Positions 25,563-39,264 are shown, numbered from the stretch's first letter. The stretch: DNA of 64,000 nt from Sardina pilchardus (GCF_963854185.1 NC_085007.1:17533548-17597547); one strand, 5' to 3'. The notes: generated by a model from the sequence alone, not told the origin. Program-made: numbers and translations.

Positions 25563-25613
25563 GGGGGGTGGGGTGGGGGCGGGGGCGTGGTGGTGGTGGT
25601 GGGGGGGGGGAGG
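25563..25613 (+). repeat. G-rich block with G-quadruplex potential
   Basis: More than four runs of four or more G separated by single T or C residues, then (GGT)n, then 11 G. It fits the G-quadruplex pattern on the plus strand, which is the non-coding strand for nrg1. Confidence 0.85.
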
Positions 25614-28600
25614 ATTGCAGGGTTCAGCACTGCTTCATCGGACAGCTCCTGCATGATGCAGTACTGCGTCAGGGAACCCGCCTGGCTGGCTTTGAGGAGT
25701 GAAAATAACGACTGAATTTTCACCATGATATCATGGCTGGTAATGTCAACCTTTAGCACCAGCGGGTGCTCAGCACAAAAGGTTAGTTAGACTAGTTACT
25801 TAGACTAAGCTTTCAGACTTGAGGAACCAGTCTTGGAGAAGAAGAAGAAGTCAACTTATCAACGCGGTTTTCTTTCACAGCAACAAACTCTTGTTGTTTT
25901 CAGTGGTGTTGGGAGACATTTGATTTGTCTCATTCACACCAGCAAACCAATTACAGCATTACAGAGAGAAACCACGGGAGAGCAATAACAAAACAAGACT
26001 TGAAATAGTGGCACGAACTTCTTTGCGCACAGCCGGGGAGACCACTTTTCTTTTTGACAGCCAAACAAGCAAACTTCAAGGGGAAAACGGCAAAAAGTCT
26101 CTAAATGACTGTGTTGTCCTGCAGACACAGTCTTCATCTATAAACATCAGAACCCAGATTAAAACAGCCTATGATGGTGACAGTGAGAGTACCAGTTTAA
26201 TGCGAATAAAGGATTTAAATGACAAAACGACCAGAATAACAATGCATTATGTAAGACAAAAACAACAAACAAATCATTGTAGCTTGAATATGTAAAGACT
26301 TGTCATTGTTAATCACATTTATAGCCACATCATCCATGGGCAGATTCATAGGCAAATACTGCTGCATTGTATCGCATAAGACAAATACAAAATGTTCATC
26401 TGCACCTCATAATTCCTCATAAATAAATCAGTCTTAAGCCTTTTATGACAGTGTTTAATGAATTTAACTTTCCTGAGATAGTGCTTGTAGCAACCTTGTG
26501 CCTTCCAGGAAAAGCCATGAGATCCTTAAAGAAATCCAAAAAGACTCGCAGTCGCAGCCTGAGCTCAAGTAAACAAGCACAAAACAGCAACTTCATGGAT
26601 TTCGATGTCTTTGCAACTGCACTCTTCTTCCCTGTCTGAGAATGGCCTTCAGGTGCAACTCCACCATTATCTTGCTGGCTGTTCTGGTATTAATTATGTA
26701 GTGTCGGAAGGACAACGTGTTCTCTCTTAGTGCTCAACCCAGAGTGGCAACCAGTCGGAAGGAAGTGGCGTGACTGTGAATTTACTCCCTACTTTGCCCC
26801 TGCTGCCCACCCTCCCTGTGCAGTTTCAACACATACACATGCCCTCGAGCTGTGCTGGTTAAAAAAAAGGATCAATTCCAGTGGCACAGGAATTAAGTCC
26901 ACAGCTTGCACGGACACTAAGGACTGCAATCATATAAACAGCCTGGAAAGACCATTAAATTACTGCTAGATCCTGACTTGTTGCCATCCCTAATCTGCTT
27001 CGTGCCTCAAAAACTTCAAAATATCAAAAGATTATGTAACGGGCCCTACAGCGACTGGGCCTGTGATACTTGTGGCCATTCTCTAGAGGTGAAAAGAGAG
27101 AAGTAACTGCATTCACATCACTTCAGGGAGAACACCAGGCCTGCCTTTGTCATTTTTGTCATTGGAAGAAATGATCTCTCATAAAAAAAAGCACAAAACA
27201 GATGTCATATTTCCTCTTCAGAGTATTGTGCAATAGCTACATATCTGAAATCATCTCCAGAAGGTGGATATGAACAGAAACACACACAGAAACATTCTCA
27301 GCAAAACTTATGGCAGCCTCACAAATGGGACAATAAAGCTAACATCTCAGCAGGGACAACAAAAAAAAAACGTGTTTTTATCTTTTCTTAAAGCAAAAGA
27401 TAAAAAACAATGTAAAGGGGGTTGGCTTGGCTTTTTTTGTGCCTTTTTTTATTTTGACACTTCAAGGCTGCATCAAGGCATCTGCATAAGCCTATTGTGG
27501 TAATTGAAGCCTAGATACTGGTGCACACAGCGGTGTTGGCAGCGAGCACAACCCATCCACTGTGGAAGCGGAGCCTGTAGCGCATTAAATGAGAGAGAGA
27601 GAGCGAAAGCGTGGGGATGAGCGTGAATAATGGAGAGCTGCTGGACACCATGGCTCACTAGCGCACAAGAAGAAAAAAGTAAAAAAAAAAAAAAGAAGAA
27701 GAAATAGGAAGAAAAAAAAAATGAGCACACAATGCCGGTGGGATTTCAGACTTCAAAAAGCATTACTGTGAACAGTGAATATTCCAAGGCACTGATGTGG
27801 AAATGGATCAAAAACAAGACGCCAAACACACTTTACTGGACTGGTTTGTGCTGTGCTAACTAAGGTCTATTAATTGCAACAGTTTCTTCGGGCTTCTCCA
27901 CTAACATAACTGGATAGAAGTTCAGTGACACAAAACATAAGCAAGGGCAGTCAAAACAACAAAATGTTATGCTGACATTACGTGACCCTCCATTAAAATC
28001 AAAACTACTAGAGGATGACTGCCAACCTCCAAAAGTAGATTTGCGCAACTTTTTAAAACATCTGCAGTTTGATATAAGTTTATTAAGCCTCTGTGTGTTA
28101 CTCACAAAAAAAAGTGTTACCAGGGATGGTAATGATTTATTTTTTAAAGTCAACTATTTAAGCTGTCAAAAATGGGACATGACAGTAACACAAGAAACAC
28201 AATGCCCCTAACGACTCCCATGGACCAGCTGTGCTTGGATCCGTGTTTCTACCTACCAGCAGAAAGCCTCGCTTGTCTAGACATTTTATTAATACTGCAT
28301 GTTCTACTTGAAACAAAACCCAAGTAGATAACAGCTTACAAAAACAGTATGACATTTGTATGGTATTTAATTAACGGCATTAGCTCCCCAAATGCCACAG
28401 ACATTACATCTTGACGTTGCCTTGCAGACGGAGCTGTCCGGAGAGACATATTACACCGCTGTGCAGCTGGACCTGTGCTAACTCAAGGCACAGGAGCAGT
28501 CTACTGTCCGCAATCCTGAGCCATTACTTTTTGTCTGGTGTTACGACCAACAGCCCCATGAGTGGCTCGGGCGACCCTGACTAATCACGCTTTGAGTATT

Positions 28601-29334
28601 AAGACATGACTTTTGGGTGAGCTCATTCCTTCAAATCTGCTTTTTACCAAGAGGTATACGTGTGAGCTATGACCCTGCTTTTCGTGACCCTCCCCGACGT
28701 GAATAGATACATCACATCGTGCAAGGATGCAATGGTACAGAACCAGCCAACAGACCTTTTCATGGAAATGAAACTACAGTGACTGGGCATGGCATGGAGT
28801 ACAGTATCTGCAACAGATACTGTCAAAACGGCGAGCATAAAAATGAAAGCCAGTGAAGGCATTAATCACTGTAGGTGACTATAGAGGTCAGAGTCTGTTA
28901 AGGAACATAACTAAAAACTCAGCCTCATCAATTCTCCCCCTCCGCGAAAAGACTAATGCAGATCATTATGTGTTTGCAAAAAAAGGGAGAAATGACCTCC
29001 TCTGGATGGGCCAAATGAAATGCTGTGATGAATACAGAGGACATCTTAGGAAGGGTTAATGACTTCTTGGGGTTTCAAGTTGCCAGAAATGGCTTCTTAC
29101 ATAGTTAACCTAGAGAGGAAACGACTCAGACACAGGACCACAAATCAATAGTATCTTGAAGCGAGTCATGTATTCATTTTGAGCGGAGGACTATCCTGCC
29201 AGAGAAGGAAATGGGGAGGGGGTGGCATATTTATTTTGTTAGCAAATTAACCTGTCTTTTGGAAACCAATCCCTGCATCTCTGTTTCATATCAAATTGGC
29301 ATTCCCAGAAAGAACATAGAGCCTAACCTTTCTT

Positions 29335-30537
29335 CAGTGATGGTCAGTAACGCGTTAGAAGTAACGCGTTACTGTAATCCAATTACTTTTTTCAAGTAAC
29401 GAGTAAAGTAAGGGATTACAATGGCAAAATCAGTAATTAGATTAATGTTACTTTAGGCTGCGTTACTGCGTTACTAAACTGCGATTTTAATTGCTTTGTG
29501 AGACTGCCTGGTGACAATCAGTATAATGTACAACGCATTGCGAGAGATGTAAACAACAGACGAGACAACAGAGTGCAGGAGAGAGCATGACCATGCTGCA
29601 TTTAATAGCCTACGTGAGTTGGGGTTTTCCTAAACTTTTCCCATAGTTCGGGACTTGGACTTCTTTTGCATATCTTTACTTCACTTTTATTGTTCTTTCT
29701 ACTTTCATTTCATTGGATGACTTATGCTTTCACTCTGGACTGATGCTTCAACTCAAATGTCTTTTCAAATTCGAAATTGGGGTCGTTGACGTTCAAACTT
29801 GTTTTCGGTGGACATAATTAAGTTTGTACCGTCGGAGTCTTTGCGAGACAATGAGCAAAATGTCCGTAAATAATAGAGCCTGTATCATCTGCGTTCTCTG
29901 TAGTCGCTTTCAGACATAACCCCTGCGGTAGCCTATGAGGTTTGCCAGACGGAGGTCCGACTCTTCGGTTAATTATAGGCTACAGAATCTATGTATGTTT
30001 GAGTGAGGGGTGAGCCGCTGTCGCAGGACTTACTGTTTTTATTTTACCACCGACAGCGCGCCCGTTCCGAATATTGTTGCAACAATGCAGCATGTATTCT
30101 GTTACATCCGCAGCATCGATGAAAGATTGGAGCGTGACATGCAGGTTAACTGCGCAACGTTTAATTGAAACTCAGCAGTGACGCTCGTTGTTCATTTCAC
30201 ATAATCTGAACGAATTCACGTTCTTTATTTACAAATGTGTTGCATGCAGTTCATAGTTAACAGAACTCGTTTATGCACAACACTGCATTTGATGCTATTT
30301 TATATGATGGAATATGCAGAAAGAATAAAATTAGGCTGAAAGGTGTATTGCTTTATAGCATATTCAGGTTGTGTAGCCTAGTTAGTGTGTTTTTGAAAAG
30401 TAACTAAGTAAAGTAATTGTAAAGTAACTAATTACTTTTGGGAAAAAGTAATCAGTAAAGTAACGGGATTACTTTCTTGGACAAGTAATCGGTAATCAGT
30501 AACTAATTACTTTTTCCAAGTAACTTGACCAACACTG
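29335..30537. mobile_element. Non-autonomous hAT-type DNA transposon with intact 8-bp TSD
   Basis: The element is 1203 bp and is flanked by a perfect 8-bp direct repeat, CCTTTCTT, at 29327-29334 and 30538-30545. Its ends are imperfect inverted repeats: CAGTGATGGTCA on the left, and CAGTGTTGGTCA read inward from the right, with one mismatch. Both ends continue into A/T-rich subterminal sequence with many copies of AGTAAC/AGTAATTA. An 8-bp duplication and CAGTG ends are typical of the hAT superfamily. No reading frame above 60 residues lies inside, so it has no transposase and would need one supplied in trans. It sits in the nrg1 intron between the Ig and type III exons. The intact duplication argues for a fairly recent insertion. 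Confidence 0.88.
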
Positions 30538-30826
30538 CCTTTCTTACATGGGAATGTTGTAGGGATATATAGTCGAGTAGAGCATAAAAATGAAAAGGAA
30601 AAAAAAAACTATTGTATGAACATTTTGACATGATCATGAACATGATCATCTGAGACTGTTAGAATTTGTTAAACCTGGATCTAGTTAAAGGAATCGGTGT
30701 GCACTGCAGCAATGTGCACGACCATTTTATACTGCAGTTCCTCTTCTGTTACAATAACAAGGGAGGTAAAAGCCCAAATTGCTCTCACAAACTTGTTTAC
30801 TCCCATAACAAAACCCCTCCATCTCC

Positions 30827-30829
<3 letters not shown>

Positions 30830-30863
<34 letters not shown>

Positions 30864-30884
30864 ATACACACACACACACACACT
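30830..30884. repeat. Compound CT/CA microsatellite
   Basis: (CT)n followed by (CA)n. Confidence 0.95.
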
Positions 30885-31650
30885 ACTACCCCCTCCTTGC
30901 ACAAGCCCACACATCCACGCCCACAACCTCTGGGGAAACATAAATGCAGTATCTTGTGCCACACCTCAAGGTTATCCATAGTCACGATTGCAACCTATGG
31001 GATTTTGGCCTCATAGTGCCATCTCAGTAGGCAATTCCATTACTGCTCCATGCTGCACGGAGATCATCACTCATGGTGCCAAAAGTGCCCTCACTGCACA
31101 GCATGGCTCCTTGAACCTGTGCGTCTGAATATACCCAGCCAGGTAACAGCGCCATGAAGGTGAGGATGAAAAGGTGACACATAAAACTGTAACCTTGTGC
31201 TAAAAATAAGCAGGTCTATGTGTAACTCAAATGGCTGAGCTTCCAAGTGTTTATATTCCCCCCCGTTTAGTTGCCATAGAATTTTGCATCAGCACGGCAG
31301 AATTCTGATGGCTTCTTTCAGTGGTAACACAATAGCATTAAAATGCTTATTCACTTCCCAAATCCCAAAATATTCCTCCTCCATAATCACAACAGTTAAT
31401 CATGCGGAATGTATAACATGTAAAGAAAAGCATGCATCAGAAATAGAAAATTTAATAGAATGAATATGACAATAGGACCTAGTTATTGTTGAACTGCTAT
31501 TTAAACCAGAAGGATAAAAACACTGCTGTCCTTCAGAACACCAAAAGCCCAACAACAAGAAAACAAAACCCCGTCGGCAATGTTTTTACACACTCCTTGC
31601 TAAATGGCAAATATCTTGGAACAATCCTGGCAGAAAAATCTGCCCAACAC

Positions 31651-31683
31651 ATCTCTCTCTCTCTCTCTCTGTCTCTCTCTCCG

Positions 31684-31719
<36 letters not shown>
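31651..31719. repeat. CT microsatellite
   Basis: (CT)n with GT interruptions. Confidence 0.95.
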
Positions 31720-32791
31720 AGTCTTCCACCTTGTAACCTTTCAATCGTACCTGTGACAGCAGACCCAGAGCTTTAATGCCTACACAGTCTGGCCACTGTC
31801 AATCCAAAGGAGACGGAGACGGAGGAGGAGGCAGACGAGGGGAGGGAGCTGGCTACACTGATCAGCATTCACAGCTTGGCCGGGGCTCGGCTTGTCCTTC
31901 CCATGCTAAATGCCGGAGGGAGGAGTAGGATGAAATGGCGCTTTTCTCCTGGCAGCCAGTCAGAGAAGTACTACTCGCTAATTGAAAAAAGTGATTAAGT
32001 GGCCAGATTAAATAGGCCTGAATACTGATCACTCTTGCAATGCTGCAAAATTGCAACAAGAGGGACTGAAGGAACAGGGCCCAGAAAGAGAACCCATTTA
32101 CCTGTCCTGTGATATTAATGGTCCGTGGAGGTTTTTAACTGTCTGACTGAGGTTGATGGATATCAGATTTTTGGAAAGACTCTTAAGGCTGCAGACACTC
32201 AGACGCAAATGAAGTGTACTGACCGGTGCCATATGGTCATGACAAAAATATCTTGGATAAATGCCCTTCGTGACATAAAAAATGTCTATCTGGGTACAAG
32301 TACAAGCTATATGACACGGTGCAGTTTAGCTTACCGAGGTATACTCCAAACTCATAAATGCGCTACGTGTAATAAATGTAATGTCTAAATTCCTCTCAAA
32401 TAATCGGTATTTCATTCCCAATATCAGCAGTGTTTTAAGATCCATTGAACACTGAGACTTACCTTTGTCTGTAAATCCAAGCATGACAAACAAGGAAACT
32501 TAACCTAGATTTTAGTTTTACGAGACTATGTCTTGGCTTTTGCAAAATAAAAATGTCTCAGACCTGGCATTGTTATCATGCAGAAAATTGCCAAACTGGG
32601 AATTGTTTTTCCTGACAGTCATAGACTCAAACTCTGTCCAAAAGACATGTCACCAGCACTGTGGGAATGGCAAAACATAACATAACCGGTGCCTAAGTTG
32701 CTGATTCCGATGCAGCAACAGTTTGGCCAATGTTTGACATGAGAGAGTGATGATATGGCAATAGGTTTGAACAGCTGCTTTAGGCCTTTAC

Positions 32792-32913
32792 CTTTGATGA
32801 CTGTCAGATTTCCGGTGGCGCTGGTTTTCCCAAGGTTATTGACAGCTTCGCATGTGTAAGTGGCTGTGTCTGATTCTGTGGGTTTTTTGAACTGAAGCTC
32901 TGAAATCCTCCCA
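32792..32913 (-). CDS. nrg1: nrg1 exon coding second half of Ig-like domain
   Basis: This 122-nt exon has the same length as I recall for its human counterpart. It is entered in phase 2 and left in phase 1. The acceptor is TTTCCAG ending at 32914, and the donor GTAAAG begins at 32791. It encodes the C-terminal strands of the C2-type Ig domain: GRISELQFKKPTESDTATYT, then the second Ig cysteine in TCEAVNNLGKTSATG, ending NLTVIK. The D-x-A-x-Y-x-C pattern before the cysteine is the standard Ig F-strand signature. NLT is a possible N-glycosylation site. The Ig domain binds heparan sulphate and concentrates ligand in the matrix. It joins in frame to the EGF exon about 32.5 kb downstream, skipping the type III exon; I found no separate spacer exon between them. 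Confidence 0.9.
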
Positions 32914-33502
32914 CTGGAAACACAAACAGTAAGGGGACATAGGACACTGAGAAAACCCTACAGTCCATTCCAAGACACAACACAAAATATTTGTTTAAAA
33001 ACATCTAATTAGATATGCATTGTGGCTTTCAGTATCTTATCAAACATTGTGGCTTTCATCTTTATCAAACATATTTGTTCCGGTATAACTTTGTTACTCT
33101 AGTATAACAAACATTAAGTTTCCACAGATTTTGGTGCTATCTTTTTGATCTGAATCAAACAGACTCAGTAACTTCTGTCTGGTTTTGATGGCAAGGGATC
33201 AAAAAATATATTCTGCCCACACAGACTGACAGGGGAGTGAAGGGGAAGGTGTCCAGTGCCTTAAGGTATGCTCGAGATAGTGGTGGGTGTGAGGGCAAAT
33301 AACATTAGCACAGTCCCAGCATGCCGATGGTGTAACCTATTAACTTATGACTCACTTCCCAATAGAATGTGGGAGAGTGCTGTGTTCTAACCTCCGAGCC
33401 TGAAAACTCTACACAGGTCGGTGTAGGCCTCTGCTGTTAGTATGGATACACGACTGGAAGAGATGGAGTTAGCATTCATACAGAAGAGAGGACAGGACTT
33501 AC
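32914..33502 (-). other. nrg1: Short nrg1 intron between the two Ig exons
   Basis: A 589-bp intron with GTAAGT donor at 33502 and TTTCCAG acceptor ending at 32914. It contains a tandem duplication of about 26 bp (33019-33071, unit beginning CATTGTGGCTTTC). Confidence 0.85.
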
Positions 33503-33677
33503 CCTTTCTTTTTTTTAATCTTTGTATTTCTGGGTTTGTTTTTGCTAGTTATCTCAATCCCGTCTCGGTACCACTTGAATTTGGGCAGCGGGTTTCCAGC
33601 TTCGATCTCACAAGAGATGGCTGTTCTTTTGCCCACATCAACAGTCTTACTTCTCATCTTCTTCAGTTTGGGCTCAG
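33503..33677 (-). CDS. nrg1: nrg1 exon coding first half of Ig-like domain
   Basis: This 175-nt exon (phase 1 in, phase 2 out) is close to the 178 nt I recall for the human exon. The acceptor is CTTTTCCAG ending at 33678 and the donor is GTAAGT at 33502-33497. It begins AEPKLKKMRSKTVDVGKR and carries the first Ig cysteine in TAISCEIEAG. The invariant tryptophan lies in FKWYRDG, 13 residues later, and the exon ends in the very basic run KNKPRNTKIKKKKG. The KNKPxNxKIxKK stretch is a neuregulin 1 hallmark, and such a basic face fits heparin binding. AGNPLP and the final Ig strands also recall NRG2, the closest alternative. In the predicted type I protein the two Ig cysteines fall at residues 52 and 109. 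The intron to the next Ig exon is only 589 bp. Confidence 0.92.
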
Positions 33678-35770
33678 CTGGAAAAGAAAGAGAAACATTA
33701 AGACATTAAGGAACATTAAGACAACCTGGTCCATAATAACGACACTGCCCATGTCAAACCTGAGAAAGCATGCAAATATTGCACCCTTGCACAAGATTGC
33801 ACCCTTTCCCCCCATTTAGCTTTTCTCAGAAATTCCTTTGAAGTATCCGGTCCTTGTCAAAGTGTAACCATGGCTCATGATCGAGATTAGCTTGACACAG
33901 AGAGAGAACACAAGAGGTAACAGTTCAAGCTTTTTTTTCCGTTTTCTTAAGCAAAACGCATGAACTGTAGATATTCTCCATGCCAACAGCTTGAGCTAGA
34001 GCTTTTTGTCTGAGTGCTCTCTGTTGTGCAACCCACTATGCCACACAATCCTTTCAGCAAATATCAAACATTCTGCAATCCCATGAGAACAATGAATCCC
34101 CTTACCCCTTTTCAAAAACAGTCCCTGAAAGCTAAAAAAGGCCTCAACATGGACTCAAATTACAGAGGAAAACAAAAGAGTAATCCACCTATCACCATAA
34201 AACATGACCCAGGCATACTTTCAAGACATAATCGTTAGACAAGATGCGCTATCAGTGAATAGGAAAAAAAAAAGACATCCTGCTCAAGATCCAGACATCA
34301 CAAATAACACACTGTCTTTATAGATATTGCATATTTCACATTCTCTCAGCAAAGTTAAACTTACAGGGCCAAGAGGCCTCCTCACAAACAAACCATCTTC
34401 AAAGCCTGTGTATTCCCTGAGGCACTTTGCCAGGAGGGATCTACAATTGCCTCTGACAACCCATGAATATGATCTGCATCCAATTGCTGTACTAGTTTCA
34501 TATACAGTCACGGAAAACTGTCAATTAATAAACTTGGAAGAAGTAAAAGAACCATCTACCTCAAATGGGATCTGTGCAAACTGGTGACACAGTGACAGCA
34601 CTCTCATGCAATATGAATGGGAGGCTGGTTTCTAGGGTTTTTTGCTCTTGAATGGAAAGCCCTGTGCCCTACTTTCAAAGATAAATGGTGCTTAATCTCA
34701 TGAGAAAACGGATACTCAAAATCATGGGAAAAAAAACTTGTTCTTAGGTGTGGACCAACCACATACACTAGCCACAGCATGTTGTCATAAGTTGCCATAC
34801 ACGTTCATGAAAACAGGCACTTCAGCACAACAGCAGATCATAGTGGTTTGTAAAGGTATCCTCTATTCAGAGTGTTACTGATATTGCATATAGCATTATT
34901 AACTTCAGCTCGTACCATCACACCCATAGACTAGACATATACAGAATATCTATGATCACACCGGTGTGACAAGAATGTTGGAAACGGAACATTCTAAGGA
35001 ATTCCTGGGTTCATTCGACATTGAATTTTAGAAACTTACAATGAATTCAACATGGAATTTTAGAACCTTACAATTTGTTGTGGAACAGAATCTTCTGCTA
35101 TAATGTAATGTTAAAAACTCCCCTGCTGAGAGGTTAAGTATGCATCAGTTGAAGTCCTGTAGAAACAGCTGAAGAGAATGACAGAATCACTCTGAGTTTA
35201 GTTATGGAAACTGGCTTTTGGCCAACAAAGCTCATGGATATACATCTGCAACTAACTTCATTCACAGACACCAGAACATGAATAAGTGAAAATGTAACAC
35301 CATATATCAGCAGTGTGCTTTGCAGAAGAATACATGACCGCACACAGCCCAAAACCAAGAGTTGCTCAACATGATACACAAACCGCGAGAGCGAAGGACC
35401 ACTCCCAGTACAGACCCGGGAGTGGTCCTTACTCAAGTGCTCGCAGCTGCCTTTGATAACATCGTCCTAACAATGCCCCTACTTCACTTGCCCACAACAG
35501 TTAACATGTTTTAATAAGAAGGCAGCGGAAGAATCTGTAAAATGTTGATTCAAACGGGGCTGTGTAACAAGACACCAGTGCTTGGCGCTGGAACACGGTT
35601 TTGGTCAGGCAGCTGTTGATGAGACCAGTTCTTTGGAATTATTGGCGGGAAGAGATGTTCAAGCCACCCACAGGCAAGCTGCACTGCTGCGAGCCGTACT
35701 GACACACTGGATAGCTTTCGACTGAAACTCTCCTGCCGGCAGAGGGATCCTCCTGGGAGGACCCCATTGG

Positions 35771-35978
<208 letters not shown>

Positions 35979-37650
35979 GCTACAAAAACTACAAAAATAT
36001 AATCATACAATATTCTCCAGGATAATCCTTAATGTGTATATTTACAATGCAAAAACGAAATGTCCTGCCCTTGATCAGTGTGTCTCAGATGGAGTGTGTC
36101 TATAATTCAGATAGTCAGCCATATAAACATCAGTCTGCATGTACAGTAGGCTGCCATTGACTTAAAAAACGGATACCTAAAAATCAGCTAACCCTTCCAT
36201 GCATGCCCCCTCCAAACAGGCTATTGTACATATTGGTTTCTGATAAGAATGGCCATACTTATAGGGTTGTCTCATATAACACACATAGCTATATGAACCC
36301 GCAAATCATATCCATTGCAAACATCACCACTTTCCAAAACCAGCCCTGGTATCATTTCAGAGATGTCACCAACTTTTCTTACCCTCTAATCAGACAGTAA
36401 TTTTCTTTGGGCCAGGCCTACAGTTACCTGAGAATTGTGCAATCTCACAACATTTGAGTTGGCAATAGTTCAAAGAATGACTAGGGTTTCCCCATCACAT
36501 TAAGCAGCTTTTGTATTCATGGTTCTTATTGTGAATAGATAGAGGATCAGACAACAAAACCCTTAGTCACAGCTATTACTTTCACTCTCAGTACACGGCA
36601 CAATTCTGCCCAACCCAAACTGGAACGCTTTCTTGAATGAAACCGATCTGATAAGAACGCCTTGGAGAGTGATATGAGCACAATAGCACAAATTGGTCAT
36701 GGTCTGACCACAATAACGAGGAAACATCTCAGGTATGTCACTCAGTAGGTCTGACAGGACCCCAGACATGACAGATTCCAGAAGCAAAAGGGCCTCTGGA
36801 ACATTAGAATAAACAATGGGGACTTGAAAAAGTCTCGACTGTTGCCTGAGGAAGTGCCAGTGAAAGAATTATTGTAAAAGTCTGATGCCAATTCATTTTG
36901 AGTGCTCAATTAATTTTTGACAAAGAAATCTAATTTTAGAAAGGCTGGGAAGTCAATATTTCTCTTGTGTAACTTCTCTGAGCTCTATAGTCGCAATTAA
37001 GGTCTAACAGCACAGGTTGACTTATTTTTCAGACAGATCTTGTCATATTTATTATATCCTTGTTATGTTCACCGGTGACTTAATTACATGAAGCTGTACT
37101 GAATCACACATATGTTTTCACTGAAATTTACATTAAACCAAAACAGCAGCGAAGTTATTGTCCCCTGGGTCATACGGTAATGTAGCATGAAGTGGACTGA
37201 GAGCATCCATTTTCCATTAATACCCCCCCCCACCCACCCCCCTCAAAACGAACCGTGTGGCCATAAAAGCGTTTCTATTGCAAGGGGGGATAACTTCATT
37301 TGCGGCCAGTTCCTTTGTTTTCTCAGTGCCGTTACTGCGTCGGGCCCAAGCCCCCGTTCCAGCTGCTTCCCTATGTCATGGAGAAGCTCCCTTTGGGGGA
37401 GTCCGACGCGTTTTTCAGACCGCAAATTTACACGGATCAGAGCCCACATTCCGAGCCATGCAGCTCGGCTAAGTGAGGAATTCCATGATCTAATACTGAG
37501 CCCAGACAGAGTATAGGGGCTCTGTACATCTCCAAACGCCCCCTCCAAGGACTATTGTGACTCGCTAGGTTACTGATAGCTCTTCCTGATGTTTCCACGA
37601 AGGGCTCCTCTTGATATCGTAATTGGTGAGGGGCCAGTGGGAACTTGGAA

Positions 37651-37658
37651 GTGTGTGT

Positions 37659-37698
<40 letters not shown>
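37651..37698. repeat. TG microsatellite
   Basis: (TG)n with one GG interruption. Confidence 0.95.
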
Positions 37699-37701
<3 letters not shown>

Positions 37702-39264
37702 GCTAAATGGGGGTGGGCGGTAGGTACCATGGCTATCTCTAAGCTCTGGTGCCATTTCAGTGTCTGACACGTGATTAATAGCTTAACGAGTTTTCAGAGC
37801 ACTCATTAGGTATAGATAATATACATTTGTCCTAAGAAACTGCTGAAATTGTTTGGCTACACTCTGGAATGATCTCTTCACCAATAGCAATGAAGACAGA
37901 TTGAAGACAACTGGATCTACATGTACTGTACTGTATGGTGTTTTGAGTAAATGTGACCATACATAGAAGGAAATAGTGTCACTGATCCACCTTGGACCCT
38001 GAGTGATATTTTGCAGTGACATTCCATGCCTGATCTTGTAGCTGAACACTGTGCTCAACAGCACAAATTATGGTGAGTAAAACAAAGACATTATTGCTAT
38101 TGACATTATTGAGTTATGGGAAATTAAGATATATAGAAAAGAGACACAAATGTATGCCACAAATGGTTTATAACAACTGACTAAAGCTATAAAGAAAGTT
38201 ACCCTTCTTGCTCAAGTATGACAGCTTGAGTCCTATGCCAAAATATTAGGTCTACCTTATTATATCAAATTAATGCATCAGTTTAATGTGGTCTAATTTC
38301 CCAAAAGTTAATGGACGTCTGTGACTCTTATCAGTACTGAAATAAACCTGTCTGTGTGAAAGCTGCCAAAGACCATAACACATTTGCTACCAAAGCACCA
38401 CATGTTCATTCTAACAAATGTTCAGTCACAAGACAGAAAATGCATACCTAAATGTTGCCACTCCTTTGACAAGAAACAATTTCAGACTTGAATTCAGGCC
38501 TGGTTTACTGCATATGACATGTCTGACAGTCTGCCTAATAGGGAAAAAAAACGAACCTGAAAAAATATGAACATGCACTATTCATGGTGTATCCTTTTAT
38601 CTTAGCTTCAAGTTTTATACGTTGGTCAGGGTAAAGAGCTCGACATCACTTAGCCAACATGCTTGACAGAATGCACGCGCACTAACTAACGTCACAGCTG
38701 TCACAGAGGTAGCCAGAGTGGTGTGGCCACGTTTTTAACTTGTTGTCTAGATCAAAACTGTATAAGTCGCCCCAAAGTATTTTCTACTGCATTTCAGTAG
38801 GCTACTATTAAAGTTGGAGTATTTCATAGCCACTCAGTAATTTCACTCCCCACACCGGGCGTCACAGGTGCAACTTTAGTGGCCAGGTAGCCTACAGACA
38901 CATCACATTGAACAGGACTCTTCGTGCGCAATGTCTTCCCGTTCCAGAACGCGTCTTTCACTGTCAATCAATCAATAAAATTGTGTCACTATAGCAGATT
39001 AATCTAATGACGAGAGTAGGCTACTACTTTTCACTGCAAAATGGTTCAGCCCGGTAGACGTCATGTCTGATTGTAAACTTAAAGTTTGAAAGAAAGTTGG
39101 CGTGGCTAATAATTGAACACCTGCCCTAATCGTCGGAGCATTGATCAGTAACGTGAAGCCGTGTGTCCTTGAACGCATAAACTGAAACGACAGTTATACA
39201 TTTTTTTGCCAACGAGTAAAGGTGTTGCACCTTTCGTCTACAGCAAATTATTTAAAAGCCATAC

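Larger units (their letters stand above)
23060..29326 (-). other. nrg1: nrg1 intron (Ig to EGF exons) upstream of type III exon
   Basis: Non-coding. It holds a C-run near 23240, a (GACGA)n run at 24677-24699, a TG run at 25113-25152, a purine tract at 25354-25490 and a G-rich block at 25563-25613. From 25,700 to 29,326 I see no exon or transposon. Confidence 0.55.
30546..32791 (-). other. nrg1: nrg1 intron just downstream of the Ig exons
   Basis: Begins at the Ig exon donor (32791) on the gene strand. It holds CT/CA runs at 30830-30884 and 31651-31719. I looked for a spacer exon encoding the Ig-EGF linker here and found no supported candidate. Confidence 0.55.

Noticed and set aside
25115..25702. 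195-residue plus-strand frame
   Set aside because: It runs through TG, GA and poly-G repeats and has no protein-like segment.
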